Shown here one piece after another: positions 1 through 10,378 of a stretch of DNA of 64,000 nucleotides. Origin of the DNA: Carposina sasakii. Its lineage: Eukaryota; Arthropoda; Insecta; Lepidoptera; Carposinidae. The translations under genes and the position numbers were made by a program. The notes under the pieces were generated by a model. It searched no databases. It saw nothing but the letters and a program-made list of their open reading frames with translations, and was not told where the DNA came from. Where the stretch lies: the NCBI GenBank assembly GCA_014607495.2, contig CP053152.1, forward strand, positions 2,480,001 to 2,544,000, in the 5' to 3' direction. Within the stretch, counting starts at the first letter, position 1, and every line of letters begins with the position of its first letter.

Positions 1-531
1 TAGAAGTAGAACTCTACCAAAATAAGTCAGACCAGTTCTTCTAGCCACCTCACACAAACCTCAAACTTTTAATCACCCTCCTCGGCCTGAGTAAGAGCCT
101 AAATAAGGATAATGTTAACAGAGGACATTCTATTGAAAAGGGTTACTTCGACTAAAGGATCGATAAGTGACAGCCGATAGAAAACAGGCCATCGACCGCA
201 GAACTGTTACTTTCTCGGCACAGCACCATATTAATAACAGCATGTGTCATATTCATTGCGGCCATCGCATCGCTTGCATTATATCACACTTACCTTTCAT
301 TATATCACACTTACTTGCTACTTACTTAAATTTCTTGCACTGGATATGAAAGTTTCACATGTATTGTGTTATAGCTTGTTTCCAAGAGAACCCATCATTC
401 GTACACATAATAAGTTTAGTAACATTTATTTTTATATTCCGCTTGTAATTTGTAAGTTGAATATCGCTATGTGTAATTTCCTACAAAGCTCCGTGCAATG
501 TCGTGACTTCAATGGTTATACTATATATATA

Positions 532-967
532 TGACGTAGATGGATCGAGTGGCGTGCCGTTAGGTGTGTCCGACATCTTCCAAAATCCGAAATAAAGAAT
601 GCGGCGTGTAGTAAACAAGCTTAATTAGGAATCACAAACACTTTCACTGTATCTACGCACAAGATTACTAGGATTCTAGCGGATAACGTAGAAACGTGGT
701 AAGTACAAGACAGAGGCTGATTAGCACCCGTGCTTCGCTCGACAGACGCCACAAAAAGAACAGAATACCCTCCGGCTCAATTCAAACGACCCGGTGGTCG
801 TTGTAAATCTACAGTGGCGCCCTCTCAGTACTCTGTCTTGTCTTTACCCAAGTGACAGCTGTCCTCCAGTCAGTGATAGCTGTCGACTTGACGTTTCTAA
901 CTTCAAATATTGAAAATAGATGGCGTTGGAGATCCGACTGTAGGATATGACATCTTGATCTCCGACA
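532..967 (-). repeat. 3' LTR of the retrotransposon
   Basis: This 436-base repeat matches 4003-4437 with very few differences (one extra G in the CCCGGTGG run near 790, an A/G change near 543, a few bases near 906). It begins TGACGTAG and ends TCCGACA on the plus strand. Low LTR-LTR divergence implies a recent insertion. Like the 5' copy it contains the first codons of gag. Confidence 0.9.
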
Positions 968-1203
968 CGGCCATTTTGACAGACTACCCGTCCTCGGGTA
1001 GAACCGATGAATCTGTGAACAAGATAACTCAAGGAAGTATCTGCGCTCGGCCATTCTGCCTTAACTTAAATTTAAAGACTTCTTATTACAATAGTTCATG
1101 AAATCACAAAAATCGCTCATCGACCGTCAAGTTCCCAAAATCTTTACGTAAAGACATAAAAAATAAAAGATAAGCAGACTCGCACATACGTTTAAATCAG
1201 TCA

Positions 1204-1416
1204 GACCTTTCCTTCGGTCAACATTACAGTAACAGTTAGTCATATAGCCAGTCCTTCGGCTATCTACTATGGAAACACAGTCCTTCGGTTTCCAACACAC
1301 ACATGTAGCACAGTCCATCGGCTACCTACTACGGAAACACGGTCCTTCGGTTTCCCACACACACACATGTAGCACTGTCCATCGGCTACAGCAGAAACTC
1401 GGTCCTTCGGTTCTGC
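1204..1416. repeat. Tandem hairpin array 1 (loop core GTCC[T/A]TC)
   Basis: Seven consecutive short inverted repeats are visible: 1204-1219 (gacc/ggtc, weak), 1244-1263 (atagcc/ggctat), 1271-1293 (ggaaac/gtttcc), 1305-1325 (gtagc/gctac), 1333-1355 (ggaaac/gtttcc), 1368-1390 (tgtagc/gctaca) and 1391-1416 (gcagaa/ttctgc). Loops share a GTCCTTC or GTCCATC core. Two hairpin types alternate with a period of about 58-63 bases. The array lies between the integrase stop and the 3' LTR, so it would be in the 3' part of the element's RNA (minus strand). Confidence 0.85.
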
Positions 1417-1648
1417 CACAAATACATACTACTGTCTGTCAAGGGTTTGTCAAAGTCACAATTTAAAAAACCGGTCAGTAACTTGTACATCGCATATGAA
1501 AATTCATTCATTTAGACTCTGAGGTCACATTAATTTCGATATCAAAATTACTAGGAACTTGATGGTCTGGCACACACAAGGTAAATAATTCCAAAACAAG
1601 GCTACAGTATACACAATCCATATAGAGTAACGTCAGTCAAGTAAGTCT

Positions 1649-1807
1649 AGTTGCCTCAATCTAGCAACTCTTGGAAACTTCCATCCAGCTTCCGTAAACC
1701 AGTCTAGTCACTTCCATCCAGTGACTCTTAGAAACTTCCATCCAGTTTCCGTATACCAGTCTAGTCACTTCCATCCAGTGACTCTTGAATACCTCTATCC
1801 GGTATCC
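1649..1807. repeat. Tandem hairpin array 2 (loop TTCCATCCA), 57-base period
   Basis: Three 57-base units carry two hairpins each. First hairpins: 1649-1669 (agttgc/gcaact), 1706-1726 and 1763-1783 (agtcac/gtgact). Second hairpins: 1673-1693 (ggaaac/gcttcc, one mismatch), 1731-1749 (gaaac/gtttc) and 1789-1805 (atacc/ggtat). Four of the six loops are exactly TTCCATCCA, one is CTCAATCTA and one TCTATCC. Stem arms change together between units, so pairing is kept although the sequence is not. The array starts about 30 bases beyond the stop of the last open frame. Confidence 0.85.
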
Positions 1808-1837
1808 GTAAACCACTCTCAATCAGTCAACTCAACA

Positions 1838-2842
1838 TTAATTTGAACATGACGGTCCATCCCCGTCAAGTTCGCACAGATTATCATCACGGTCACATGT
1901 CAGCATGTCATTGGTAATGTCATTCGCAGGCATTTGCCTAAGTCTGTCATGTGCATACTTATAGGTTCTATTGGAATTAAGGGCTTTAAGAACATAACGA
2001 TTACCTTCAAGTACCTCCGATACCCTAAAAGGACCTCTATACTTCGGATCAATTAATCGAATTTCGAGTTCACCTGTAGTTACACGAGTTTTTGGCAAAC
2101 CTGTTGTAAAATAACTGGAATATTCACCTAAAATAGTTAAAAGATCTGACTTTTTACAAGAGGGTATATCTGTGTCAACATTACTAAAGTCGTTACTGAT
2201 ACTAGAATCGGTTAAAACGTCACAATTTAAAACTGTCAAATTATTTTGTTTTGAAATGCTAAAATTGTTTGTTGACAAGTTAATAACGAAGCCTTGACTC
2301 AATATTTCACGACCTAGCATAATATCACTACGCATATACACATCGGGTAAAACATGTAATAAAAGTTCTAAACAATAATCATTAATTTCAACATTACACA
2401 GTATTTGCTGGGTGCTGAATACACTGGTTTGACCAATTCCCGTTAGAGAGATAGTTTTAGCAATTCTTTTACCATTGAAACTTGATGCAACGCTTTCTTT
2501 TATTAGTGAACACTCAGCACCCGAATCAAAATGAAAATCATAAAATCTACCTTGATTATTAAGAGCGCCGGTCGGTGGTAAAGCGGTAAGTGCAACTATC
2601 TTTCGTGGATTCAGACGAATTTGACCTCGGCGCACCTCGAAGCCTAGGTACTCTACTTTTTCTTTCAGGAATGAGCACTTTTTAGGATTTAACGAAAATC
2701 CCTTCCCAGAAAGAACTTCTAATACTACCTTTAGTCTATCGAAAGCTTCGTCGATGTTACTGGCCACAACTAGCACGTCATCCATGTACACTACAACGTA
2801 CTTGTTCACGAGATCGCCTAGAGCATGTACGAGGCTATAGAA
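1838..2842 (-). pseudogene. Mosaic pol fragment: RT palm, second protease, pre-RT, integrase C-terminus
   Basis: One continuous open frame joins parts that are never adjacent in an intact pol. It opens with the end of an RT palm (VVVYMDDVLV, then KVEYLGFEVRRGQIRLNP). It then passes to a retropepsin-like segment (DFHFDSGAECSLIKES; DSG is the catalytic triplet) and to the segment just before RT (EYSSYFTTGLPKTRVTTGEL). It ends in the integrase GPY/F-like region (KYRGPFRVSEVLEGNRYVLK) plus a tail. The protease follows RT instead of preceding it, so the frame spans pieces of two genome units, presumably joined by template switching. The usual ATG is absent. Any product would have to come from a frameshift after gag-protease. 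Function is doubtful. Confidence 0.85.
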
Positions 2843-4047
2843 GTTTGTCCTATACCAGTCATAGAAACATTGTCATAAATTCGCTTACCACTAAACTTCA
2901 AAGCAATCGATTCTTTAACTAAGGAACACTCCGAACCTGAGTCGCAAGTAAATGGGAATGACTCACCAGAGCGACGCAGAGAACCCGAAGGCGCACTCAC
3001 AATGCACACGTCCACTCGCTCTTCCCTAGCTGGACCAGTTCCAGCGCCGCCGCCGGCACCGCTGCTCCCCTCCTCGACTTTCCTCCTCGGGCAGTCGGAC
3101 GCATAGCGGCCTTGTTCCCGGCAGCTGAAGCAGGCGATGCGATCGGCTCTCCCCGTAGGCTGGTTGGTCGAGCCATGGTCCCCGTGAAAGGACCCGTGTT
3201 TGGACCCGTCATCTTGCTTCTTCGAATCGGCCCTGCTGCGACATTGAAGAGATTTGTGGCCCAGTTGTCCAGAATTAAAGCACTTGATGGTCACAGCAGA
3301 TCCATTAGGTCGGCTTCTTTCTAGGTCGGGTCCACCACGATAAATACCTGATGAACAACCTCTCCTCAGGAACGAGACAGCCCTCAGCTCCTCCTGCAAA
3401 TGGTTACGCATCCTGATGTCAGTCGTTATAGCAATCCTCTGAACACGTGGCTCCCGCTTTGAAATATGAGCCAAGACAGTGGCTATTGCCATCTGTTCTG
3501 TAGTCAGTCCATTCCACCCTGCCATCAAGGATGCTATGAGGGCAGCGGCGTACGAGGCCAGGCACTCGTTATCTCTCGGTTTCTTGTCGTGCATACCGAT
3601 GAGAAAGGAAGCAGCAGTTTCAGGACAGTCATACCTTGCTACGAAAAGCTCCTTAAAATCGGCCCACGTCACATCAGGAAACGATACTGAAGACAGCCAA
3701 GATGATGCTTCGCCCTTGAGTGCGTGGCTTAACGCGATCATCAGAGAAGATCCATGGCGACGTCGATCTGTGATACACATGTCCGCGGTCGTTATCCAAG
3801 CTCGGGCGTCGATGTCTCTTTTCTCTGGGTCGAAATCAGGAAGGCGAATAGAGTCCGAAGATGCAGGTAGTTTTATTGCTTGCACCAACGCCAGAAAATT
3901 TTGATTTTGTTGCTCGAAGAGAAGACGCCATTTTTCTTCGCTCGAGTCACTATTTGAAGCACGTGTTTCATGTGGGTGATCCGGGTTGCATCCCACGCCT
4001 GATGACGTAGATGGGTCGAGTGGCGTGCCGTTAGGTGTGTCCGACAT
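2818..4047 (-). CDS. Retrotransposon Gag with two zinc knuckles and a protease fragment
   Basis: The first in-frame ATG is at 4047 (MSDTPNGTPLDP), inside the 5' LTR. Residues about 60-180 form a Ty3/gypsy-like capsid region (RLPDFDPEKRDIDARAW, ALKGEASSWL, FKELFVARYD). Two CCHC-type nucleocapsid knuckles follow, and both have lost a zinc ligand: CFNSGQLGHKSLQC has Ser for the second Cys, and CFSCREQGRYASDC has Arg for His. Next comes a protease start (FTCDSGSECSLVKES), cut short at GIGQTSIASYML. The same DNA continues in another frame into an RT fragment. Nucleic-acid binding is likely impaired. The frame is otherwise open over 400 codons, in keeping with a young copy. Confidence 0.8.
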   Translation of the reverse strand: MSDTPNGTPLDPSTSSGVGCNPDHPHETRASNSDSSEEKWRLLFEQQNQNFLALVQAIKLPASSDSIRLPDFDPEKRDIDARAWITTADMCITDRRRHGSSLMIALSHALKGEASSWLSSVSFPDVTWADFKELFVARYDCPETAASFLIGMHDKKPRDNECLASYAAALIASLMAGWNGLTTEQMAIATVLAHISKREPRVQRIAITTDIRMRNHLQEELRAVSFLRRGCSSGIYRGGPDLERSRPNGSAVTIKCFNSGQLGHKSLQCRSRADSKKQDDGSKHGSFHGDHGSTNQPTGRADRIACFSCREQGRYASDCPRRKVEEGSSGAGGGAGTGPAREERVDVCIVSAPSGSLRRSGESFPFTCDSGSECSLVKESIALKFSGKRIYDNVSMTGIGQTSIASYML

Positions 4048-4437
4048 CTTCCAAAATCCGAAATAAAGAATGCGGCGTGTAGTAAACAAGCTTAATTAGG
4101 AATCACAAACACTTTCACTGTATCTACGCACAAGATTACTAGGATTCTAGCGGATAACGTAGAAACGTGGTAAGTACAAGACAGAGGCTGATTAGCACCC
4201 GTGCTTCGCTCGACAGACGCCACAAAAAGAACAGAATACCCTCCGGCTCAATTCAAACGACCCGTGGTCGTTGTAAATCTACAGTGGCGCCCTCTCAGTA
4301 CTCTGTCTTGTCTTTACCCAAGTGACAGCTGTCCTCCAGTCAGTGATAGCTGTCGACTTGACGTTTCTAACTTCAACGATTGAAAATAGATGGCATTGGA
4401 GATCCGACTGTAGGATATGACATCTTGATCTCCGACA
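4003..4437 (-). repeat. 5' LTR of the retrotransposon
   Basis: This 435-base repeat matches 532-967. On the minus strand it begins TGTCGGAG and ends TACGTCA. The gag ATG (4047-4045) lies inside it, 45 bases before its end, so the LTR carries the first 15 gag codons. The sequence after the LTR is TCAGGCGTGGGATGCAACC, with no perfect TGG-starting primer binding site at the junction. A TGGGATGCAACC stretch begins seven bases inside and overlaps gag. Confidence 0.85.
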
Positions 4438-4611
4438 TATATATTTACAGAAACGGCTTTATTTATTTTAAGTTATGAATAATTTTATTTATATTATTAA
4501 TTTTGTATTGTTGCTATAAGTTAATTTAAGATGGTTATGGTTTTCACATTATCGCATTGGCTTGATCAGCTGTAATGATAATGTTTAATATGGGTGAATA
4601 AATAAATAAAT

Positions 4612-5709
4612 TATAACCAACCGACCAACCGATGTTGCCATACCGTGCAATGGTTTTACAACTGAAAGTGTGTTTATAGCATCCTTCTTCCTGCTGCAGG
4701 CCGACGAAAATACCGTTACGCCCGCACAAGCGAACTTCATTAATTTGCATACGCGAATTATGACGAATTGCTACAATGCACGAAATACAGCGGCGAGTCG
4801 TCCGCTCTGCATCGCATAACCCAAATTACAACGATTTTACTGCCGAACCTGGAACTTCTTTGGAACATTAAAATACAAAGTCGCCAAGAAATGTTTGTAT
4901 ACGATAGACAGGACTAAAAGTTAATGGGAACTTCACTCGTCGATGTTTATTTGCAAAGCAATCTTTGGAATGCAAGATCGTAACATTCCGCCAATCCGGG
5001 AATGACTGGTAAAAACATAATGAAATGTGCAATTGCTTCGCGGTATTCAACTTACCCTGGCAAATGCCAGGCGCAGTATTAACAACCTTTGTGTCTATGG
5101 ACTAAACGAATTTCTATTCAGATCAAAAGGCACAGCTCAAGTACACTTTAGTCCAGTCTAGACACAGGTTGTTTGTAACAATAATTGCGTGTTGACATGA
5201 GGAGAAGAACGCAATTCGCTTAAGTAATAATCTTAAATAAATGTATACTGTATTGATGACTTAAGTTAAATAAATACAATTTGAATCTACCAAAAAGAGG
5301 AACAAAGCACAATACGGTATAAGGCAAACAGCGCGCATTCCTATATTAATACGATCAGTTATAGATCAACTCATAGCGGAAACCGACTTTTACAAAAACC
5401 AACTAATGTTGCACGGCGAGTCTTAAAAAAATTTACACTCGTTAGTGCATCCGGTGAATTACGATCGCTCGTGGTGTCTTTTTGCCTCCGCTACTAAAAA
5501 GAAACCGATCGATTGGACAGCACAAACACACTGAGGACTAAGGATAGTATCCTGTCGCCGCGCGAGGGCGGGAGGAGGAACAGGCATCCATGAATGGCCC
5601 TAACGAACCCGCTGACCTTGGCGAACCGGCCCTATGGTATGGACCTTATGTGGCCCGCGAATGCAACTAGAGTTTTGTATTAATAGCCATAACCTGGTTG
5701 GCAGTATGT
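4612..5709. other. Non-coding shared part of copy A
   Basis: This aligns with 59305-60425 of copy B with scattered substitutions and small indels. I see no gene. A TA/TG microsatellite begins at about 5704. Confidence 0.7.
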
Positions 5710-5937
5710 ATATATGTATATATATATGTATGTATGTATATATGTATGTATATGTAGATAACTAGGTACCAATTATTATTTGACATTGTAATGATAAATT
5801 TAATTTAATGTAGTTTAGTTTACTTTATAATTTGCATGCTAAGTTTAATTGGCTAGACATAAGGACAATTTTTTATATGTGACATCTTAATTTACTATGT
5901 TTAATTGCAAATAAAGATTTATCTTATCTATCTTATG
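5710..5937 (+). mobile_element. 5'-truncated LINE 3' end, present only in copy A
   Basis: Copy B reads straight through at about 60425. Copy A has about 228 extra bases: a TATATGTA microsatellite, then an AT-rich segment ending in GCAAATAAAGATTTATC and TTATCT repeats. An AATAAA signal followed by a short repeat tail is typical of insect LINE 3' ends. A GTATGT-like or TTATGT duplication flanks it. Confidence 0.6.
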
Positions 5938-6562
5938 TAAAATAGATATTAATATAAAGACTATGAAAATGAAATTATGGATCCAACGCGTCCTTGATAT
6001 TGTAGAACTGGTTCTACTTCCTGTTGAGGAGATTGTATATAACAGAGCACGTCACTCATTCAAAATTTCAAGCTCAATCAAATGATCGTCAATGAGATGT
6101 TTACCGCGTCGATCTACCATTATATGTAATTATGTATATCTGCAAGAACTCTAACGTTTCCTGTTATGTGTACTGCACAGCTATAAAACAAACTGCAATA
6201 AGAGTTTTTGTGCCGGTTAGATTGCGACTCAAGTATATGCAGTACTTATACCTATATAACACAAAAATACAAACTGGTTTGGGAAAAAGGTAGACTATAA
6301 AAATAAATAAAGCGCATCCAATGAGTACCCTTACGATTTTGGGAGAATAGTCGTCTATGCCAGTTGAATCAACGTTCCGACCTTGGAGACAGGGTAGGAT
6401 CGGCATGCTAACCCACTTAACGTTGCGTGCCTGCGCGTGCCGGCAAGGGATTATAGAGGGCTTAATGATGCAGGCGGTGTAACATCTGCTATTTTGTAAT
6501 TTTGAATGCAGACAGTTAACAGAAACTATTCATAAACAGTTGTCATCAGATTTTTTTATAAA

Positions 6563-6775
6563 ATATATATTACTAGTGGATTTACTTCGTCTGCGTGGAC
6601 TGCAGAAAAAACAAAATGTCGAAATTATCCGGGATAAAAAATAGCCTATGTGTTAATCCAGGGTGTCACCTAACTTCATTCAAAATTTTATTAAAATCGC
6701 TCCAGCCGTTTTTACGTGAAAGAGTAACAAACATCCATCCATACATACTTTCGCGTTTATAATATTAAGTAGGAT
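6563..6775 (+). mobile_element. Helitron-like (Lep1-type) fragment, copy A
   Basis: It begins TACTAGTGGA, includes CTTCGTCTGCGTGGACTGCAG and TCGCTCCAGCCGTTTTTACG, and ends in CGCGTTTATAATATTAAG. This layout is a common short lepidopteran repeat that I associate with Helitron-like elements. The copy in duplication B (61066-61288) keeps a few bases missing here after TAGTGGA. Confidence 0.6.
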
Positions 6776-9700
6776 AACATAAATAAATGTTCATTTCATG
6801 TTACATTACAAATATTCACTGCACGCGAATATGAGGTTGTGGTTTTTTGTGTCCAAGACCGGTCAAGAAATTTAAACTATTCTGAACATCACGCACATTT
6901 ATTTATATTTAAAGTTCCATTCAATTTGACCAGTGGCGTGCGCCTCCGGTTCTCAGGCAGTCTTCGGAACGCATCCGCAGATAACATCCGAATCTTTGGG
7001 ATGTAATTACACAGACCAACTGAAGTAGCTCGAGATACTTATAGAAGGTATTGATCCGTAGGTATAGAACTAATGATTAGAGACCTTAAAAGTCAACTCG
7101 TGATTCATGCATGATTGACTACGCCCGATTCCCGATCTAATATAGAATTTTGTTTCTCAATACTTTGTTGCATAGAATAGTTTAAATGTCATAACTATTA
7201 GCTGCAGTTCAACTGCCAGTAGATCCGTAAACGTACGTTGACCCAAATATCGTAACTGCGATAATGGTATTATTTCAACCGAATGCATAAATGATTGCAT
7301 TATTCGTGGAAATGGCGGAATTTGATTGAAGAACGGTTTAGTATCCTGAAAACAGATAGAGATGCGAAAACTTCCTGGCGTTAGAAACAATGCCTCATTA
7401 TAAGCCCAGTTTTGTCGCCGCCAATACTGAGGAAGTCGATATCTATTAGCTCGGCACAATAGGTGAGCGATATCCGAAGCTCATTACAGCCAATGGTTTC
7501 CGTCGGCGATTTGTAGTGCGTGATTTAACGGAGTTTACCAAACTATTGGCACAAAAGACCTATGCGGACCCGCAAATGGTGGAAAATTAGGAAACAATCG
7601 GAATCGGTGACGGTGACCATTACGTTCTCGAATGAGATTTATTTTAGTTTTAGCGGTGGAAGTGTAAACATTGCCGAACATTGCCGACCTTGGCAGAAGC
7701 TTGTTTACGGATACAAGATACTTTGGCAAATGGACTTCAAATATGTTATTTATTATTATTAATCATAAAGTGATTGCTGGTTTATATTTTTTACAACCAG
7801 TCCATTTAAAAGTGTATATTTTTAATAACTAATAACAAATAATCTAAATCAAGTGACTACCTACTTTGAGTACAGTAAATAGTTGCGTAGTACGTAAGAT
7901 ATATTGACGGTTGTTGTAGTCACATCACGTCAAATACACATCCATAAAGCAATGCAAACAGAACGTGAGGTTGCATTTGTGAGCGCGCCATTGATCCATG
8001 GTCCATCCGCAGGACACGTAGAGGCAAACAAACGATTTGTTTTGTGCAAACATAATATTTATCTCACTGGTGCAGATGGGGTATTTTCTTTCAATGCACT
8101 GTATCACCACCTACATGCACGTGTGCAGTGCCGCCAACTTATCTATTCAATAGGCTACATCGCTAAGAGAGACCTGAGTATTACTTTTCTAATATTTTAC
8201 CAAGAAAGAAGCTTTAGTTCCTATTTTGTCAACTGAAAAGATAAGTTGGTAGCAGGGGCGAGCGTGCCTAAAGCCTGTGGCACTTAACAAACATTTGCCA
8301 TGTCAATATTTGTCGCATGCCCCCGAGGGTGTCGCAAGCTATACGTTCCAACCAGACGTCATTGCACAAACCGTTGAAGTAATATTAAAATGTCGCTTCA
8401 AAGACCGGAATATCAAAGCGAGAACTATTCATCCTAGTTCAATGGTCACGAGAGTAATGCATAAAACCTTCTGAAAATAAATTGAAACAAAATTCTTTCG
8501 AGATAAAAATATACAGCAGCGGAAAATTGCAAGTTAACGAATTCAAATCTTTGATTTAATTTAATGAATACATTGTTCGATCGGACACAGAATACATTAT
8601 AATGACTTCCGTTGGATAAAAAAAACGAATCTGAGATCCACAAGGAGAGTAAACATGAAATCGATGCGACTTTTTTGTAGGAAAAAAAAGTTTTATTTAC
8701 TTGACTCTGCTTCTAGCCCTGTTTATTTATTGACTCTATCAAGCCCGATAAGCGGATATGGGAAGTTCGGTCGGCGTACGGCAAGTGGTCCATTTGCTCG
8801 CCATTCTAATTCTGATCCATATCCTGTGAAATTTCCTGCGCACGCGCAACGACCGGAACCGGATCACTCTCGCCGTAATAAACAAATCAGTCAAGTAAGA
8901 TCATAACATAATTCCAACTCTCGAAATACTACTAACATACAAGCTGTGATATAAACCAGACACTGAAGGATCAGTGTACCTGGATATTCTAAAATAAATT
9001 TAAGAAAGTTCATGCGGTGCAATAGTGGTGTTTTACACAAAACCTCAACCCTATTATACCTACTTTTTGGAGTCGGCAAAACCGCAAGTTTCATCAATTT
9101 TAACAACCACTTTAGCGTTAGTATCCGTAGGCCGTATTGATATAAGTAGAAGTACAGACTCTTGACATGCCTCAGAAACTACGCAATTTTGCCATAGCTT
9201 TTCTACTCCCCTTTATAGAGAAAATATATCTTCTGAAATTTTTCCAAAATTTCCCTGAGCCTCCCACAACTAAGACACAATGTCTAAGATTATTTCGACA
9301 AAAGTGCTTTACTCCTTTAGGTCAATAAAATCAGATCCCATAATTTAAAACATTTTTTTGCCGACTGTCCTAATAACGAACTTGATGACGTCCGAAACTA
9401 AATTCATGCCGGGATATAAAAGTGGAATCATCAATGGCCCTGCTTTTCATTCATGACGCCTGGCCTAATGAATTAATTAAGTGATTCGAAGAACTTACGA
9501 TTGTTCATTTCTAAGGACCGAGTGACTACTGGAAACGGCACGATTTTCCTCGCACGATAGTACAGAGGAAGTGACAGCAGTTCGTACAGGTTAAGCGTAA
9601 CGAGCAACAGTTAGGAATTGAATTGGTGAATTTCTAACTAGCATGTAGTTTTCAAGCTTCTCTAGCATAACGGAAAGCATGTCACAGTAGGTATCGGCAA

Positions 9701-10378
9701 CCATCAAGACTGTCAGACCAAGCCTTGAACAATGACCCTGGGCCTGACGAGACACACGCAAGCAAGCAAGCATGTAAGTATTGCATGCTAGGTGGAGCAT
9801 AAACATAAATCAGTGTGTCGTCATGGGAACGAAGACTCACAAGTCGTGACGATGCTCCAATGCATAAAGGAAACACACAGCCATAACTTCGGAATATTGT
9901 ATCGTGGGAAATGGTTTATTAATTATTTTTATCCCTAAGCTTAGCTCATCATAACGTACATAATTGTACAACCGACAAATTGTAATCAAAACTGGTCCAT
10001 CGTACTTTATTACACAAGGCTTTAAACTACGCCTCCGCAGGCCTTATATTAAAACGAAAACAAGGATAATCGTTATAATTGAAGCGGACTTGTTCATTAA
10101 AGAGAAAAAAATATGAGACCGAGCTTGCCTGGCCGTCCACGCCACGAGCACAAAAAGTCACAGAACAAGTTATCCGCTATTAATGCAAATCATAATCACG
10201 ACGCAAGGAAATTGCACGACACACAACGATCAAGTGCAATACAAAAGTTTAATTATCTCACTCATGGCATGGGCATCATACACTCCGATTTGAGCTCTAA
10301 TCAATTTCACCTATTTTAGTTTACAGGTATACGAAATACATTGATCGCGCACATAAGTGGAATAAGAAAAGGGGTAGG
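6776..10378. other. Non-coding; duplication to about 9210, single copy after
   Basis: Short open frames at 7157-7459 and 7904-8236 are kept in both duplication copies, but so is everything around them. Neither shows a recognisable domain, signal peptide or splice context. From 9211 to 10378 I see nothing beyond AT-rich DNA. Confidence 0.6.

Larger units (their letters stand above)
532..4437 (-). mobile_element. Ty3/gypsy-type LTR retrotransposon, internally rearranged
   Basis: Two near-identical direct repeats (532-967 and 4003-4437), each beginning TG and ending CA, bound the element. A 4-base TATA lies on each side as the probable target duplication. Read on the minus strand the order is 5' LTR, gag with zinc knuckles, a protease fragment, an RT fragment with YMDD, a second protease, a pre-RT segment, the integrase C-terminal GPY/F-like region, about 870 bases of non-coding DNA with hairpin arrays, then the 3' LTR. 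RNase H, most of RT and the integrase catalytic core are missing, so this copy cannot be autonomous. I see no polypurine tract next to the 3' LTR. Confidence 0.9.
521..4611. mobile_element. Nested insertion: LINE 3' fragment interrupted by an LTR retrotransposon
   Basis: Copy B is uninterrupted at 59304, while copy A carries about 4.09 kb between 520 and 4612. The outer part (521-531 and 4438-4611) is an AT-rich fragment ending in an AATAAATAAATAAAT-type tail at 4597-4611, as LINE 3' ends do. TATAACC-like sequence flanks the insertion on both sides. The LTR element (532-4437) sits in a TATATA tract of this fragment. The empty site in copy B makes the insertion recent or polymorphic. Confidence 0.8.
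1..9210. repeat. Long duplication, copy A (matches 58785-64000)
   Basis: Position 1 aligns with 58785 and the match runs, with interruptions, until the window ends at 64000 (about 9210 here). Substitutions are sparse: for example two differences within about 25 bases near 365-380, with long identical stretches elsewhere. The copies differ mainly by indels. Copy A has a 4.1 kb nested insertion (521-4611) and a 228-base insertion (5710-5937). Copy B has an extra 257-base stretch (about 61290-61548). This pattern fits two alleles of one locus kept separately in an assembly, or a very recent duplication. No gene is recognised in the shared part; short open frames conserved in both copies have no recognisable motif. 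Confidence 0.95.

Noticed and set aside
1204..1807. Possible CRISPR-like array
   Set aside because: Repeats with regular spacing, but the units are hairpins inside a eukaryotic retrotransposon, the spacers are not unique, and there are no cas genes.
967..1838. Possible env-like gene between integrase and 3' LTR
   Set aside because: No open frame of useful length and no signal peptide or membrane segment; the region is the hairpin-array DNA.
7157..7459. 100-codon open frame kept in both duplication copies (61936-62238)
   Set aside because: The flanking DNA is equally conserved because the copies are recent; no domain, splice sites or homology recognised.
7904..8236. 110-codon open frame kept in both copies (62695-63027)
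   Set aside because: Same reason; conservation does not exceed that of the surrounding DNA.
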